DNA of 64,000 bases from Acinetobacter sp. WCHA55 (GCF_002165305.2 NZ_CP032286.1:1364001-1428000); one strand, 5' to 3'; positions 27,486-35,304 are shown, numbered from the stretch's first letter. Notes: a model not told the origin generated them from the sequence alone. Numbers and translations: made by a program.

Positions 27486-28454
27486 TTAAGAATTTTGTGA
27501 TGATAAAGAGTTTTCAATAGGGATACTCCAGTAAACAATTGTTCCATTTACTGGCTCAGCATAAGACTTTTTACCTTGTTCAGAGGACCAAGCACCATTT
27601 CTACTGAGAACATGAATGTAAGTATCACTTCTTACATCTTTAACCTGAATAATATTATCAAATCCTTTGCCTCTGTGTGAGTCATTTGTTGAACTCTTTC
27701 TCCATGTTGTTGCTAATTCAATCCGATCGGCATCAGATTTTTCACTCCATTTAATTTGAAGAGAATCTTTAATTTTTTCTCCCAAGGATTTTGGGGCAGT
27801 CTTAGGAATTGTTCTGCCTAGGTCGGAAATAATAATGTCACATCGTTTGTCAGAAATACCTACAAATAACAGCCACTTTTTATAATGTGTACTTTTATCA
27901 TATCCGTGATGTACAACATTTGATACAGCTTCAGAAATAGCAGTACTGACAATAAACTCTTCATCAGCATCATTTAAAACTTCATGTAAGGCATCTTGTA
28001 TTTCTACAAACTCCTCACCAAAATCTGCACTCTCACCCATCAAATAGTACCAACGGTCAACCACTTTATGCTTAAACTCAAATGAGGGAAGTCCCATTCT
28101 GCCATGCACTCCCAATTTACTTAGCATGGATTTGACAATTGGTGATTGGGAGGTTCTACCTTTAATATTAAGAGTAGATAACTTTGCTAATTGATGCAAA
28201 AAATGAATTGTACCATCAGGCATTAGTGTATCAACTTTATAAAAATCAATATAACAACTTTGACCTGACGAATATTTCATACGCATTTTTTCAATATTAC
28301 GAAGGACATTGTCCCGATATTGGCTATTAAAAAGCGATAATTTTTGTGGCATTCCCAGATGATACTTGGGATTTCCCTTCTTTTTATAACTTTCCAAATT
28401 ATATAAATTAAGTAATTTTATTCTTAATCTTTCTTTGCTTGAAATTTTTTTCAT
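27486..28454 (-). CDS. STAS-like plus GHKL ATPase protein
   Basis: 322 residues from ATG 28454. Residues about 60-100 look STAS-like (CYIDFYKVDTLMPDG). The C-terminal half is a HATPase_c domain: N box ISEAVSNVVHHG (173-184), G1-like DLGRTIP (211-217) and G2 box RGKGFDNI (261-268). No histidine phosphorylation domain is seen, so it resembles RsbW-type protein kinases more than sensor kinases. It starts 16 bp after the cI stop and should be expressed in the lysogen. Confidence 0.78.
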   Translation of the reverse strand: MKKISSKERLRIKLLNLYNLESYKKKGNPKYHLGMPQKLSLFNSQYRDNVLRNIEKMRMKYSSGQSCYIDFYKVDTLMPDGTIHFLHQLAKLSTLNIKGRTSQSPIVKSMLSKLGVHGRMGLPSFEFKHKVVDRWYYLMGESADFGEEFVEIQDALHEVLNDADEEFIVSTAISEAVSNVVHHGYDKSTHYKKWLLFVGISDKRCDIIISDLGRTIPKTAPKSLGEKIKDSLQIKWSEKSDADRIELATTWRKSSTNDSHRGKGFDNIIQVKDVRSDTYIHVLSRNGAWSSEQGKKSYAEPVNGTIVYWSIPIENSLSSQNS

Positions 28455-28470
28455 TACCTTACCTACGAGT

Positions 28471-29214
28471 TCATCCTGCACGCCAAAATTGGCGACCCAT
28501 AACTCTAAAATTCAATCCATTTTGTTCAGTGACTTCTCTATCACGGTACTTTGGATTAATGCTGTGCAGACTTAATTTTCCACCTTCTTCTTTAAATATT
28601 TGCTTGATCATTCCTTCACCCTCAAAATAAATGGCATAAATTCCACCATCTACAATTTCTGTTTGAGAAATGTCAATACCAACCAAATCACCATCATTGA
28701 TAAAATCAGCCATGCTATCGCCTTTGGCTTTAATAATTCTCATACAGTCTGGGTCAACATACTTTTTTTGAAAGAATGATGGTGGGAAAGGGAATTTACC
28801 GTTAATAACATCAAAATGAAATTCAATAGATTCTCCAGTACCACAAGAAAAATTAGCTTCTACGACATCAATCCAAATGAAACCATTTTCAATTTCGTGA
28901 TCTACAACTGTGGGTTTGTGTAGATCATTTACATCAAATGATGATTCATTTTTTTTTGCAAGGCCATGTTTATTCATAAATTCTTGCATATTAAAATTAG
29001 TAATTGCTTTCTCTTCGCTACCAGTTAGTAACCAATTTTGTGAAGTTTTTAAAATTATCGCTAGTGATGGAAGGAATTCAGCTTTAGGTACATTTGTGCC
29101 TGCAACCCACTTTGATACAGCCCCTTTAGTAGCACCCGTTGCTTCTACAATATCAACTTGTCGAACACCTAGTTCTTTCATTCTTTTAATTATTCGATCG
29201 CGAATTGTGTCCAT
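28471..29214 (-). CDS. CI-like phage repressor with S24 peptidase domain
   Basis: 247 residues. An N-terminal helix-turn-helix (about 17-45) precedes a LexA-type autoprotease: a probable cleavage site C124-G125, nucleophile S167 in GDSM and general base K204. ATG 29214 with AGAGGA is chosen; the longer frame to 29250 runs into an operator. It should hold the lysogenic state and be inactivated by RecA-stimulated self-cleavage. It is the first gene of a four-gene operon. Confidence 0.9.
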   Translation of the reverse strand: MDTIRDRIIKRMKELGVRQVDIVEATGATKGAVSKWVAGTNVPKAEFLPSLAIILKTSQNWLLTGSEEKAITNFNMQEFMNKHGLAKKNESSFDVNDLHKPTVVDHEIENGFIWIDVVEANFSCGTGESIEFHFDVINGKFPFPPSFFQKKYVDPDCMRIIKAKGDSMADFINDGDLVGIDISQTEIVDGGIYAIYFEGEGMIKQIFKEEGGKLSLHSINPKYRDREVTEQNGLNFRVMGRQFWRAG

Positions 29215-29232
29215 AAAAAATCCTCTTCCCAT

Positions 29233-29314
29233 GTTTCCTATAGTAAACATTTACATTGATTGGTGGAGAAACTTGTGGTTTACTAAAGGAAACTATTAGT
29301 TTATTAAGGTAAAC
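29233..29314. promoter_or_regulatory. cI-cro control region with three operators
   Basis: Three 16-bp sites: GTTTCCTATAGTAAAC (29233-29248), GTTTACTAAAGGAAAC (29278-29293) and GTTTATTAAGGTAAAC (29299-29314). The middle site covers a plausible rightward -10 TTTACT (29279-29284; -35 TTGATT at 29256). The third overlaps the cro ribosome-binding site, and the first lies just before the cI start. Confidence 0.85.
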
Positions 29315-29315
29315 C

Positions 29316-29504
29316 ATGACTGTTGATGATTTAAAAAAACATTACGGGTTCAAATCTGATGCTGAATTGGCTCGAAAGTTAAAACATACACGTGGAACAA
29401 TCTGTAAATGGCGCTACGGTGGAATTCCAATTGATAGGCAAGCAAGACTTCAGCTCTTAACTAATGGTGATGTTAAGGCAAGTATTGCAGTGTTTTTAGC
29501 TTAG
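29316..29504 (+). CDS. Cro-like regulator
   Basis: A 62-residue helix-turn-helix protein: KSDAELARKLKHTRGTICKWRYGGIPIDRQ aligns with Cro-type DNA-binding domains (the motif spans about residues 13-42). It diverges from cI and is the first gene of the rightward operon. Its ribosome-binding site AAGG is inside the third operator, so repressor binding and translation signals share the same bases. Confidence 0.85.
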   Translation: MTVDDLKKHYGFKSDAELARKLKHTRGTICKWRYGGIPIDRQARLQLLTNGDVKASIAVFLA

Positions 29505-29563
29505 AGAAATTATCCTTCGATAGATAATTTTAAGAAACGTGAAACAAATCAAGGATTTCACAA

Positions 29564-30064
29564 ATGCAAGAAATAACACTAAGCCGTGAAGCGCAAACGG
29601 CAATTTTTAAAATGATTAACCAGACGCAGGGGATCTCACCAAAGGAAATTGCCCAGGTTACTGGTGATTCACATAACACGATTTGCAACTACGGCAACGT
29701 AGGAATGCCGAACCATTTACCAAGCTTAAAGAAGCTTGAAACCATCATGATGTACACGCAGAACCCTGAAATTTTAAAGGTGTGGGCGCATCAGATGGGG
29801 TATGCACTTGTGCCGGTGGATTGCGACTCAAGCAAACATCATGAGCTATCAATCTTTGAAGCAATGATGCAGCACAACATTAAAAGCGGAAAAGCAAACC
29901 GTGTTGTGTATGAGGCTTATGAGGATGGGGTGATTACACCAGCTGAATATGAAGAGATCCACCAGATTACCCAGGGCTTGATCGAGTTGATTACCGCCGT
30001 GGATCAGGCAGCGCTTAAGCAAATGCAGAAGTACACAGCAAATGCTCAAAAAGAAAAAGCCTGA
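29564..30064 (+). CDS. CII-like phage regulatory protein
   Basis: 166 residues. An N-terminal HTH (ISPKEIAQVTGDSHNTICNY) and length fit the CP76-type CII family of phage regulators. It is second in the rightward operon, as cII is in lambda. Its stop codon lies in the first of five regularly spaced hairpins. A role in activating cI transcription is inferred from position. Confidence 0.72.
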   Translation: MQEITLSREAQTAIFKMINQTQGISPKEIAQVTGDSHNTICNYGNVGMPNHLPSLKKLETIMMYTQNPEILKVWAHQMGYALVPVDCDSSKHHELSIFEAMMQHNIKSGKANRVVYEAYEDGVITPAEYEEIHQITQGLIELITAVDQAALKQMQKYTANAQKEKA

Positions 30065-30458
30065 TCTTGGGGATCAGGCTTTTCGATTCATTACCCTAGA
30101 GGTGGAAATAATGAACAGTTCAAATGTAGCACAAGTTTTAATCAAAAAAAAGCCTGAGGCTCGACTCTCAGACTTTCTAGTTCAAAAACATTCTAGTGGA
30201 ATTGAACATGTATCTGAATCTAGCACATCAAATAGGCAAAAAAAAGCCCGAGAGTTGAGATCGGGCTTTTTAGATATTCAACACTTGCGGAGTGAATATA
30301 TGCAAGCAAATTTAACACAACAATTAAGCAAAAAAAACCCTAGCACAGGGGCTAGGGATAAAAAGCTACTACAAACAGAGGGTAGTGCGCGTATTTTACA
30401 AAATTTGAAATGAAAATCAAGACGTTAAAAAGCTCAAGTATCGGGGGAGACCTTGAGC
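30056..30458 (+). repeat. Array of five evenly spaced hairpins
   Basis: Hairpins at 30056-30082, 30149-30176, 30241-30271, 30338-30357 and 30432-30458, with start-to-start distances of 93, 92, 97 and 94 nt. The first three resemble Rho-independent terminators and the last two lack T runs. In at least three cases a purine-rich site and ATG follow the hairpin by about 30 nt. Stem sequences differ, so the structure rather than the bases is repeated. It may be an attenuation or antitermination array. Confidence 0.65.
30111..30413 (+). CDS. Possible small phage protein inside the hairpin array
   Basis: 100 codons from ATG 30111, with AGAGGTGG upstream. The peptide is lysine/serine-rich and its composition follows the hairpins (KKKPEARL and KKNPSTGARDKK at two A-rich stems). 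An internal in-frame ATG at 30300 also has GGAG upstream. It may be a chain of leader peptides rather than a folded protein. Confidence 0.35.
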   Translation: MNSSNVAQVLIKKKPEARLSDFLVQKHSSGIEHVSESSTSNRQKKARELRSGFLDIQHLRSEYMQANLTQQLSKKNPSTGARDKKLLQTEGSARILQNLK

Positions 30459-30490
30459 CATGGTATTCACTTAAAAATTATGGGTCCTAA

Positions 30491-30757
30491 ATGAATAATT
30501 TGAAGTTATCACAACAATCTAAATGTGGCAATTCTAGTTCAGATTTTCTAGAAGGTGATGTGGTTGTTTTAAATCACTTACATATTTTGTCTGTTACAGA
30601 GCTTCTTACACTCCAAAAATTTGACGGAGAGTTTTGGATTACAGACCATCCAATTGGTCGTGTCTCAGAAAAAGTAATCCGTACTGCCACTACAGCAGAA
30701 CTACAAGCTAAACGCCGTCTTACTTTGGCCGAACAAGCCTTAGCGGAGGTTCCATGA
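30491..30757 (+). CDS. Small phage protein
   Basis: 88 residues, no recognised domain. It follows the last hairpin of the array by 33 nt and overlaps the next gene by 4 bp, so it belongs to the replication operon. Confidence 0.6.
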   Translation: MNNLKLSQQSKCGNSSSDFLEGDVVVLNHLHILSVTELLTLQKFDGEFWITDHPIGRVSEKVIRTATTAELQAKRRLTLAEQALAEVP

Positions 30758-31062
30758 TTACTAACAAGGCTATTCAAAAGAAGCCTGAGCATAAGCAGAT
30801 GATGCAGCTTCAATCATGGTACGAGCCAGCACTACACACATTAGATGGGTTGTTGGAGATCCGTAGAGCAAATCTACGCAGGATTAACGGCGATGAAAAG
30901 AATGCTGCTGTCACGCGAGACGAGTTTATGGAAATGCTGATCAATGAGCATCGTATTTCAGCTTGGTATGCAGGTGAAATCATTTCAAGCCTACATCGAG
31001 CAGGTCAGATTTTTATGTTTGGGCGATTCATTCAGATGAATGAAGAGGTAGGTGAATTGTGA
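30754..31062 (+). CDS. Small phage protein
   Basis: 102 residues, mostly helical. The central part, TRDEFMEMLINEHRISAWYAGEII, resembles a small winged-helix accessory protein. ATGA-type overlaps with both neighbours place it just before the replication gene. The function is unknown. Confidence 0.62.
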   Translation: MITNKAIQKKPEHKQMMQLQSWYEPALHTLDGLLEIRRANLRRINGDEKNAAVTRDEFMEMLINEHRISAWYAGEIISSLHRAGQIFMFGRFIQMNEEVGEL

Positions 31063-32006
31063 GCTTAGATGCAACGATTTGGGCGTGGAAAATACGCCAG
31101 AAACAAAAGAAAGGCGGCAGTTTAAAACCACTTAAAAAGCTCGTTCTTTTATCACTTGCCGACCGAGCGAGTGAAGATCATTGTGCCTATCCAAGCATGG
31201 CACGGTTGGTGGAAGATACCGAAATGGACCGTAAAACTGTGCTTAAAATCATCGATGAGCTGATTGAAGATGGCTTAATTGTCGATACAGGTGAGCGAAA
31301 AGGGCGTACAAAACAGGTCAAAGTTTATCAATTATTGGGTGTAAAGGGTCGGGAAACTATCCCAACAACGGTACTCTTAAACACTGAAGATACTGATTTA
31401 AACAGTCCCAACAGTGGAACAGTTCCAACAACGGAACAGTTCCAACAATTCCATGAAAGAGTCCCAACAATTCCGTTAAACAGTCCCAACGTTGGGACAG
31501 GGAATCTTTCAAAGAATCTCTCATTAGAATCTAAAAATAAAAAAGACTGGCTTTGCTCAAAAAAACTTCGTGAAGAAATTACTTTGGCCGATGACAGCAT
31601 CGAACCAGAAACCCTCATGACAGCAAAATGGGTGGAACGAGAAAAACGCGCCTTTGAAATTTACAACCAAGACAAAACCATTTGCGATGAACTTCTGAAT
31701 TTCTACTTTGCCGATTGGTTGCTGCATGCCTACCGAACCAAGTATTCCCAAGAAACCAAAACGGGATACGGCAAAACACCTGCAGCAGAACCGAAGCAGC
31801 TCACTGACAAACAAATCTTAGCGTTCGCTCAGAAACTTGCCCATCTTCCTGAGTTCGCAAGTAAGCACAGCGCTCCGGGTGATTCATACGAACAACTGGC
31901 ATCACGAATCAAAATCAAGTTGATGAACCCAGCACAAGCGAAGAAATGGGAACCATACCTCAAGCAAGTTGGGTTTACCGGCACGCTTATGGGGGCTACA
32001 GCATGA
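31059..32006 (+). CDS. O-like replication protein with HTH
   Basis: 315 residues. The N-terminal winged helix (about 25-90: YPSMARLVEDTEMDRKTVLKII) is typical of phage replication initiators. A low-complexity linker rich in N, P, S and T (about 100-160) is encoded by iteron DNA, and a C-terminal domain may recruit the host helicase. No helicase or loader gene follows, so the phage probably uses host DnaB. Confidence 0.78.
   Translation: MSLDATIWAWKIRQKQKKGGSLKPLKKLVLLSLADRASEDHCAYPSMARLVEDTEMDRKTVLKIIDELIEDGLIVDTGERKGRTKQVKVYQLLGVKGRETIPTTVLLNTEDTDLNSPNSGTVPTTEQFQQFHERVPTIPLNSPNVGTGNLSKNLSLESKNKKDWLCSKKLREEITLADDSIEPETLMTAKWVEREKRAFEIYNQDKTICDELLNFYFADWLLHAYRTKYSQETKTGYGKTPAAEPKQLTDKQILAFAQKLAHLPEFASKHSAPGDSYEQLASRIKIKLMNPAQAKKWEPYLKQVGFTGTLMGATA
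31360..31497 (+). repeat. Iterons inside the replication gene, probable phage origin
   Basis: Six copies of a 12-13 bp element of the form T(C/T)CCAACA: 31360-31371, 31406-31417, 31423-31434, 31440-31452, 31462-31474 and 31484-31497. The last five are spaced 17, 17, 22 and 22 bp. The last copy is the palindrome TCCCAACGTTGGGA. As in lambda, the origin would lie in the linker-coding part of the initiator gene. Confidence 0.75.
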
Positions 32007-32260
32007 TCAAACCTATTCGCAAAAAGCTGAAGTTTGTACACGCCTTTGATTGCTTTGCTCAAATCATTGGACTTGCTCTCAAAACCAATGGACGAATTTG
32101 GTCAAGGGGGGTGAGTGAGCATACGGGTGTATGTATTCGCTCAGCACAACGTTATTTAGCTCAACTTGAAGATTATGGATATTTGTACAGCGACAAAAAT
32201 ACTCCATGCGGATATCGACCTACAGCGAAAACCAAACAGTTGTTTGAGGTGAGGGGATGA
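32003..32260 (+). CDS. Small HTH phage protein
   Basis: 85 residues from ATG 32003, overlapping the replication gene by 4 bp. SRGVSEHTGVCIRSAQRYLAQLEDYGYLY looks like a winged helix. Function unknown; replication- or transcription-related by context. Confidence 0.65.
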   Translation: MIKPIRKKLKFVHAFDCFAQIIGLALKTNGRIWSRGVSEHTGVCIRSAQRYLAQLEDYGYLYSDKNTPCGYRPTAKTKQLFEVRG

Positions 32261-32472
32261 ATTTAAAAGTTGGTGATTTCGTTATTCCTTACGACGAGGC
32301 TGAGGCTCAAAAGCAAGCAAACTGGAATCCTCAGGGTGATTTGAAAGTCATTTCAATACGTATAGGTAAACGGTCTAGAGAAACGATCGTAACTGCAGTC
32401 GAAGAGCGAGGCGTTCGATATTACTCCTTAGATATTGCATTCAAAAAAGTAAATATTTTGGGTAAGGCATGA
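32257..32472 (+). CDS. Small phage protein
   Basis: 71 residues with a beta-rich pattern (KVGDFVIPYDEAEA ... VEERGVRYYSLD). It is coupled by 4-bp overlaps at both ends. No family recognised. Confidence 0.6.
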   Translation: MNLKVGDFVIPYDEAEAQKQANWNPQGDLKVISIRIGKRSRETIVTAVEERGVRYYSLDIAFKKVNILGKA

Positions 32473-32879
32473 CATCAATAAGCCTATCTGAATACAAAAA
32501 GATGATCGGAGCGAATAAACCTAAAAGAAGATCTAAGCGCCCAAATGTTAAAGGTGAAAAAGTACAGAGCGAGGGTGAGGTGATACTGGCCACTGCACTG
32601 AGAGCTTTAAAGATTGAGTTTGAGCAGGAGTTTCAGTTTCACCCTACACGTAAATGGAGAGCTGATTTTCACTTAAAGGGCAAAAAGATATTGGTCGAAG
32701 TGGAAGGTGGGATCTGGAGTAATGGTAGGCATACAAGGGCAAAGGGGTATCTGGGAGACTTAGATAAATACAACGAAGCAACAATGATGGGTTATCAGGT
32801 AATACGGTTTAGTACCGAGCAAGTGAAAAGCGGCAAAGCGATTGAGCAAATAGAAAAGATGGTAGGGGATTTGGGATGA
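32469..32879 (+). CDS. PD-(D/E)XK nuclease-like protein, copy 1
   Basis: 136 residues of the Vsr/DUF559-like fold: an early E (SEGEV), then WRADFHL and ILVEVEGG supply the D and ExE-type active-site pattern. It lies between replication and Q-like genes, where lambdoid phages often keep the Holliday junction resolvase RusA, so a resolvase or recombination nuclease role is plausible. A diverged paralog lies at 35763. Confidence 0.7.
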   Translation: MTSISLSEYKKMIGANKPKRRSKRPNVKGEKVQSEGEVILATALRALKIEFEQEFQFHPTRKWRADFHLKGKKILVEVEGGIWSNGRHTRAKGYLGDLDKYNEATMMGYQVIRFSTEQVKSGKAIEQIEKMVGDLG

Positions 32880-33352
32880 CGGCAGCAGTAACGATTATGC
32901 AAACGACGGATTGGAGTAAGTTCAGTACTGAAGACTGGTTTCGTCAATTTGGTGCATGGATGAATGGCGATACTGAGACAAAGAAGTTGGTCTATAAATC
33001 ACTACCAACACGTAAGCTTACTCAACATCAGCGTGAAGAGCTTATTGCTAAATATATGAGTGATGAGGGTTTTCGAGAGCAGCGCTTAAGAAAAGGTGTG
33101 GTGTGTCAGATCACAGATAATGAAGCACGCGCATTTCAGCGCATTGTTTTGGATATCCGTCAAATAGATAGCGAGCCATTACATGAGTGGATGGATGCTG
33201 TTTGGCAGATCTGTGTAGAAAACAAGAATTTGCGTGAAGTCGCCAAGATGTATGAAACGTCGACTATTCAAATTCGCCAAAATATGAAATGTGCTTTAGC
33301 ATTTATAACGGGAAGATACCCAAATTTAAAATCAGATCTACTTCAAAAATAA
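32876..33352 (+). CDS. Q-like antitermination protein
   Basis: 158 residues, last gene of the coupled early operon. Position just before a gene-poor leader with three terminators, and the helix-rich C-terminus with a sigma-like HTH (LREVAKMYETSTIQIRQNMK), point to a Q-type late regulator. Sequence identity to lambda Q is not evident, so the call rests on context and HTH. Confidence 0.62.
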   Translation: MTAAVTIMQTTDWSKFSTEDWFRQFGAWMNGDTETKKLVYKSLPTRKLTQHQREELIAKYMSDEGFREQRLRKGVVCQITDNEARAFQRIVLDIRQIDSEPLHEWMDAVWQICVENKNLREVAKMYETSTIQIRQNMKCALAFITGRYPNLKSDLLQK

Positions 33353-33376
33353 ACACACTAGATCTAAAATATTATA

Positions 33377-33401
33377 AGCTCATTGAACATCAATGAGCTT
33401 A
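33377..33401 (+). other. Hairpin abutting a start codon
   Basis: AAGCTCATTG (33377-33386) pairs perfectly with CAATGAGCTT (33392-33401) around AACAT. No T run follows; the ATG at 33401 begins at its 3' edge. It could mask the ribosome-binding site or be an operator. Confidence 0.5.
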
Positions 33402-33739
33402 TGAAAATTCTAATGAAAACTACTCCAGATCAAGCCATATATGATTTTTGTAATGCGATTTACAAGCTTAGCTTGAATGATTTCGAAAAAGCTAATGAGC
33501 CACCCCACAAAGCTTCCTTCTTATTTCAATGTTTGATTCAAATGAATGAATTAAAAATGGAAGCAGGTAAGATTGTTTCTAAAGACCATACGATTAGTTA
33601 TATATTAGATGATGAAAAATATACGTTCTGGATAGTTGAAGTGCCAGAACCTATAGATAAATTTGCTTTTTTGGATTACTTAACCAAGGAATTAACCGCT
33701 ATTTTTTACAATTTAAATGATAGTGATTGTAAAAGCTAA
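33401..33739 (+). CDS. Phage protein of unknown function
   Basis: 112 residues from ATG 33401; a TTG at 33383 is a weaker option. AT-rich, acidic, no motif recognised. It lies between the Q-like gene and the terminator leader. Confidence 0.6.
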   Translation: MKILMKTTPDQAIYDFCNAIYKLSLNDFEKANEPPHKASFLFQCLIQMNELKMEAGKIVSKDHTISYILDDEKYTFWIVEVPEPIDKFAFLDYLTKELTAIFYNLNDSDCKS

Positions 33740-33824
33740 ATTTATACAGTTGCTTGTGTACACAAGATATGGCATATTTCAGTTATAGTGGACGTACATA
33801 TGGAAATTCACTTAATTACCGTAA

Positions 33825-33852
33825 AAAGCTCATCATTTGATGGGCTTTTTTT
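33825..33852 (+). terminator. Late leader terminator 1
   Basis: AAAGCTCATC pairs with GATGGGCTTT (one G-T) around ATTT; a T run follows. The span 33740-34238 has no gene and carries three such terminators. Confidence 0.8.
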
Positions 33853-33952
33853 GTTGCTAGACAATTTGGAATAAAATGTGAATGAGATCTCAATATAAAC
33901 CAAGTATATTAGGTGGTATTAAGTTCTCCATGATAGTTAATATCAGTTTTAT

Positions 33953-33984
33953 CCTGCATCTTCCCCAAGTTGCAGGTTTTTTTT
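33953..33984 (+). terminator. Late leader terminator 2
   Basis: CCTGCA (33953-33958) pairs with TGCAGG (33971-33976), followed by eight T residues. Confidence 0.85.
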
Positions 33985-34071
33985 GCTTCATTTTTTATTC
34001 GATTAATGATTTAATTATTTTGTTGTGAATAAAAACAACGATTCCTTGTATCAGCGCACATGACCAAGGGG

Positions 34072-34100
34072 AAAGCCTTACAGAGATGTAGGGCTTTTTT
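34072..34100 (+). terminator. Late leader terminator 3
   Basis: AAAGCCTTACA pairs with TGTAGGGCTTT (one wobble), followed by T residues. Confidence 0.8.
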
Positions 34101-34238
34101 AATGGTAGCTTAACTTAAATTGCATTGGTATAAATTCTAATAATTTATCAGATACTTAGTAGATAAAGTTCGTTCAGATAATTGCGCTTTTTTGTTTGTG
34201 ATATAGTTTAATCATTACTTACAACAAGAAGAATAGAA

Positions 34239-34466
34239 ATGAATATCTGTATCGGTGGTGATTTAGATGGCAGGGTAATAGTGCTTGATAAACCCTCTTT
34301 TAATGCTAAAGAAGTAAACAAGACAAAATCAACAAACTACATTAAGCAAATGTATGTCATAGATGGTGACGTCTACTATTTTTGGCGTGATGCTGAGCTT
34401 AAATTGTGGGAAGTTACTCAACGAATAGAGATATTACTGGCAAAGGCTAAGCGAAAATCTATTTAA
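34239..34466 (+). CDS. Small phage protein
   Basis: 75 residues beginning MNICIGGDLDGRVIVLD, a compact beta-rich protein. It follows the leader terminators; AGAAG lies upstream of ATG. Function unknown. Confidence 0.65.
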   Translation: MNICIGGDLDGRVIVLDKPSFNAKEVNKTKSTNYIKQMYVIDGDVYYFWRDAELKLWEVTQRIEILLAKAKRKSI

Positions 34467-34561
34467 ATGTCCATGAGAGTAGGTTTTCTATTGCCTTTAT
34501 CCGTAAAAGAAATTAGTTTAAATTAAACCAATTGTTAAAATAATTATGAGAACGGAAGACA

Positions 34562-34831
34562 ATGAATAGAAAATTTGAACTACATGTGATTAGCCAGATC
34601 TATGACTTTTTAGTTGAGAGAGAGGGGTTTACCTCACTAAACCTTGATCGGAAGGTTACGGAGTTTTTTCGAGAAGTACATGTAGGGCAAGAAGAAGATT
34701 TTACAGTTCTTGAATCAAATAAAATCTCAGGAAACTTTGGTGAAGTTTCCTACATCAATTTATTGAATGTTCCGCATTTCAACGATAAAGATAAATTTCT
34801 GAAATGGGCCCATAAAGCTTTGAATCTATGA
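34562..34831 (+). CDS. Small phage protein
   Basis: 89 residues, charged and soluble, no motif recognised; GGAAG upstream of ATG. An inverted repeat GGAAACTT/AAGTTTCC lies inside the gene at 34730-34750. Confidence 0.6.
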   Translation: MNRKFELHVISQIYDFLVEREGFTSLNLDRKVTEFFREVHVGQEEDFTVLESNKISGNFGEVSYINLLNVPHFNDKDKFLKWAHKALNL

Positions 34832-34864
34832 TTTTTGTCTAATGACTTGGTATCATTTCATCTT

Positions 34865-35068
34865 ATGAAAAGACGTCGTAAAAAATCTGAGCACATAAAC
34901 TCAAATTGGACAATCGAACAGGACAGTTTCTTAATAGAAAATAGTTCTATGTCTATAGAAGGCCTTAAAAACCAATTGCCTTTTACTGAAGATGAAATTC
35001 TTAATCGAAAAGAGGTGCTTGGACTTACCAGAAGACAAAAGCAACTGCGTAAATTTTTAAGCACTTAG
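34865..35068 (+). CDS. Small SANT/HTH-like phage protein
   Basis: 67 residues from ATG 34865 (a TTG at 34835 would add ten). A basic N-terminus is followed by NWTIEQDSFLIENSSMSIEGL, a pattern like Myb/SANT-type HTH domains. It may bind DNA. No clear ribosome-binding site. Confidence 0.5.
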   Translation: MKRRRKKSEHINSNWTIEQDSFLIENSSMSIEGLKNQLPFTEDEILNRKEVLGLTRRQKQLRKFLST

Positions 35069-35208
35069 ACACTTATTTAGCAACTACGCTTACTTGTTAT
35101 AATTTATTACATGTCTATCACTGAAAATTGTGAGAAATGTATTCTTTCGGTGTTGATAATTATTTCAATTGTGAGAGTATAAAAAAAGAACAATAAAGGG
35201 AGAAAAGT

Positions 35209-35301
35209 ATGGCTTCACAAGATGTGCTTGTAATCTCGGTTTCGGCCTTTGTCCTTGCATTAACGATTTATGAGTTTGGGCAAATGTCGATGTTGTTTTA
35301 A
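35209..35301 (+). CDS. 30-residue membrane peptide
   Basis: Starts at ATG 35209 with AAGGGAG upstream. It is almost entirely one hydrophobic helix (VLVISVSAFVLALTIYEFG), then a terminator. It is a short transcription unit in the leader zone, perhaps a membrane-active moron peptide. Confidence 0.55.
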   Translation: MASQDVLVISVSAFVLALTIYEFGQMSMLF

Positions 35302-35304
35302 GCG

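Noticed and set aside
34730..34750. Inverted repeat GGAAACTT/AAGTTTCC as a sixth CI operator
   Set aside because: Shares only GGAAAC with the operator, has a different centre and lies inside a coding region far from a promoter.
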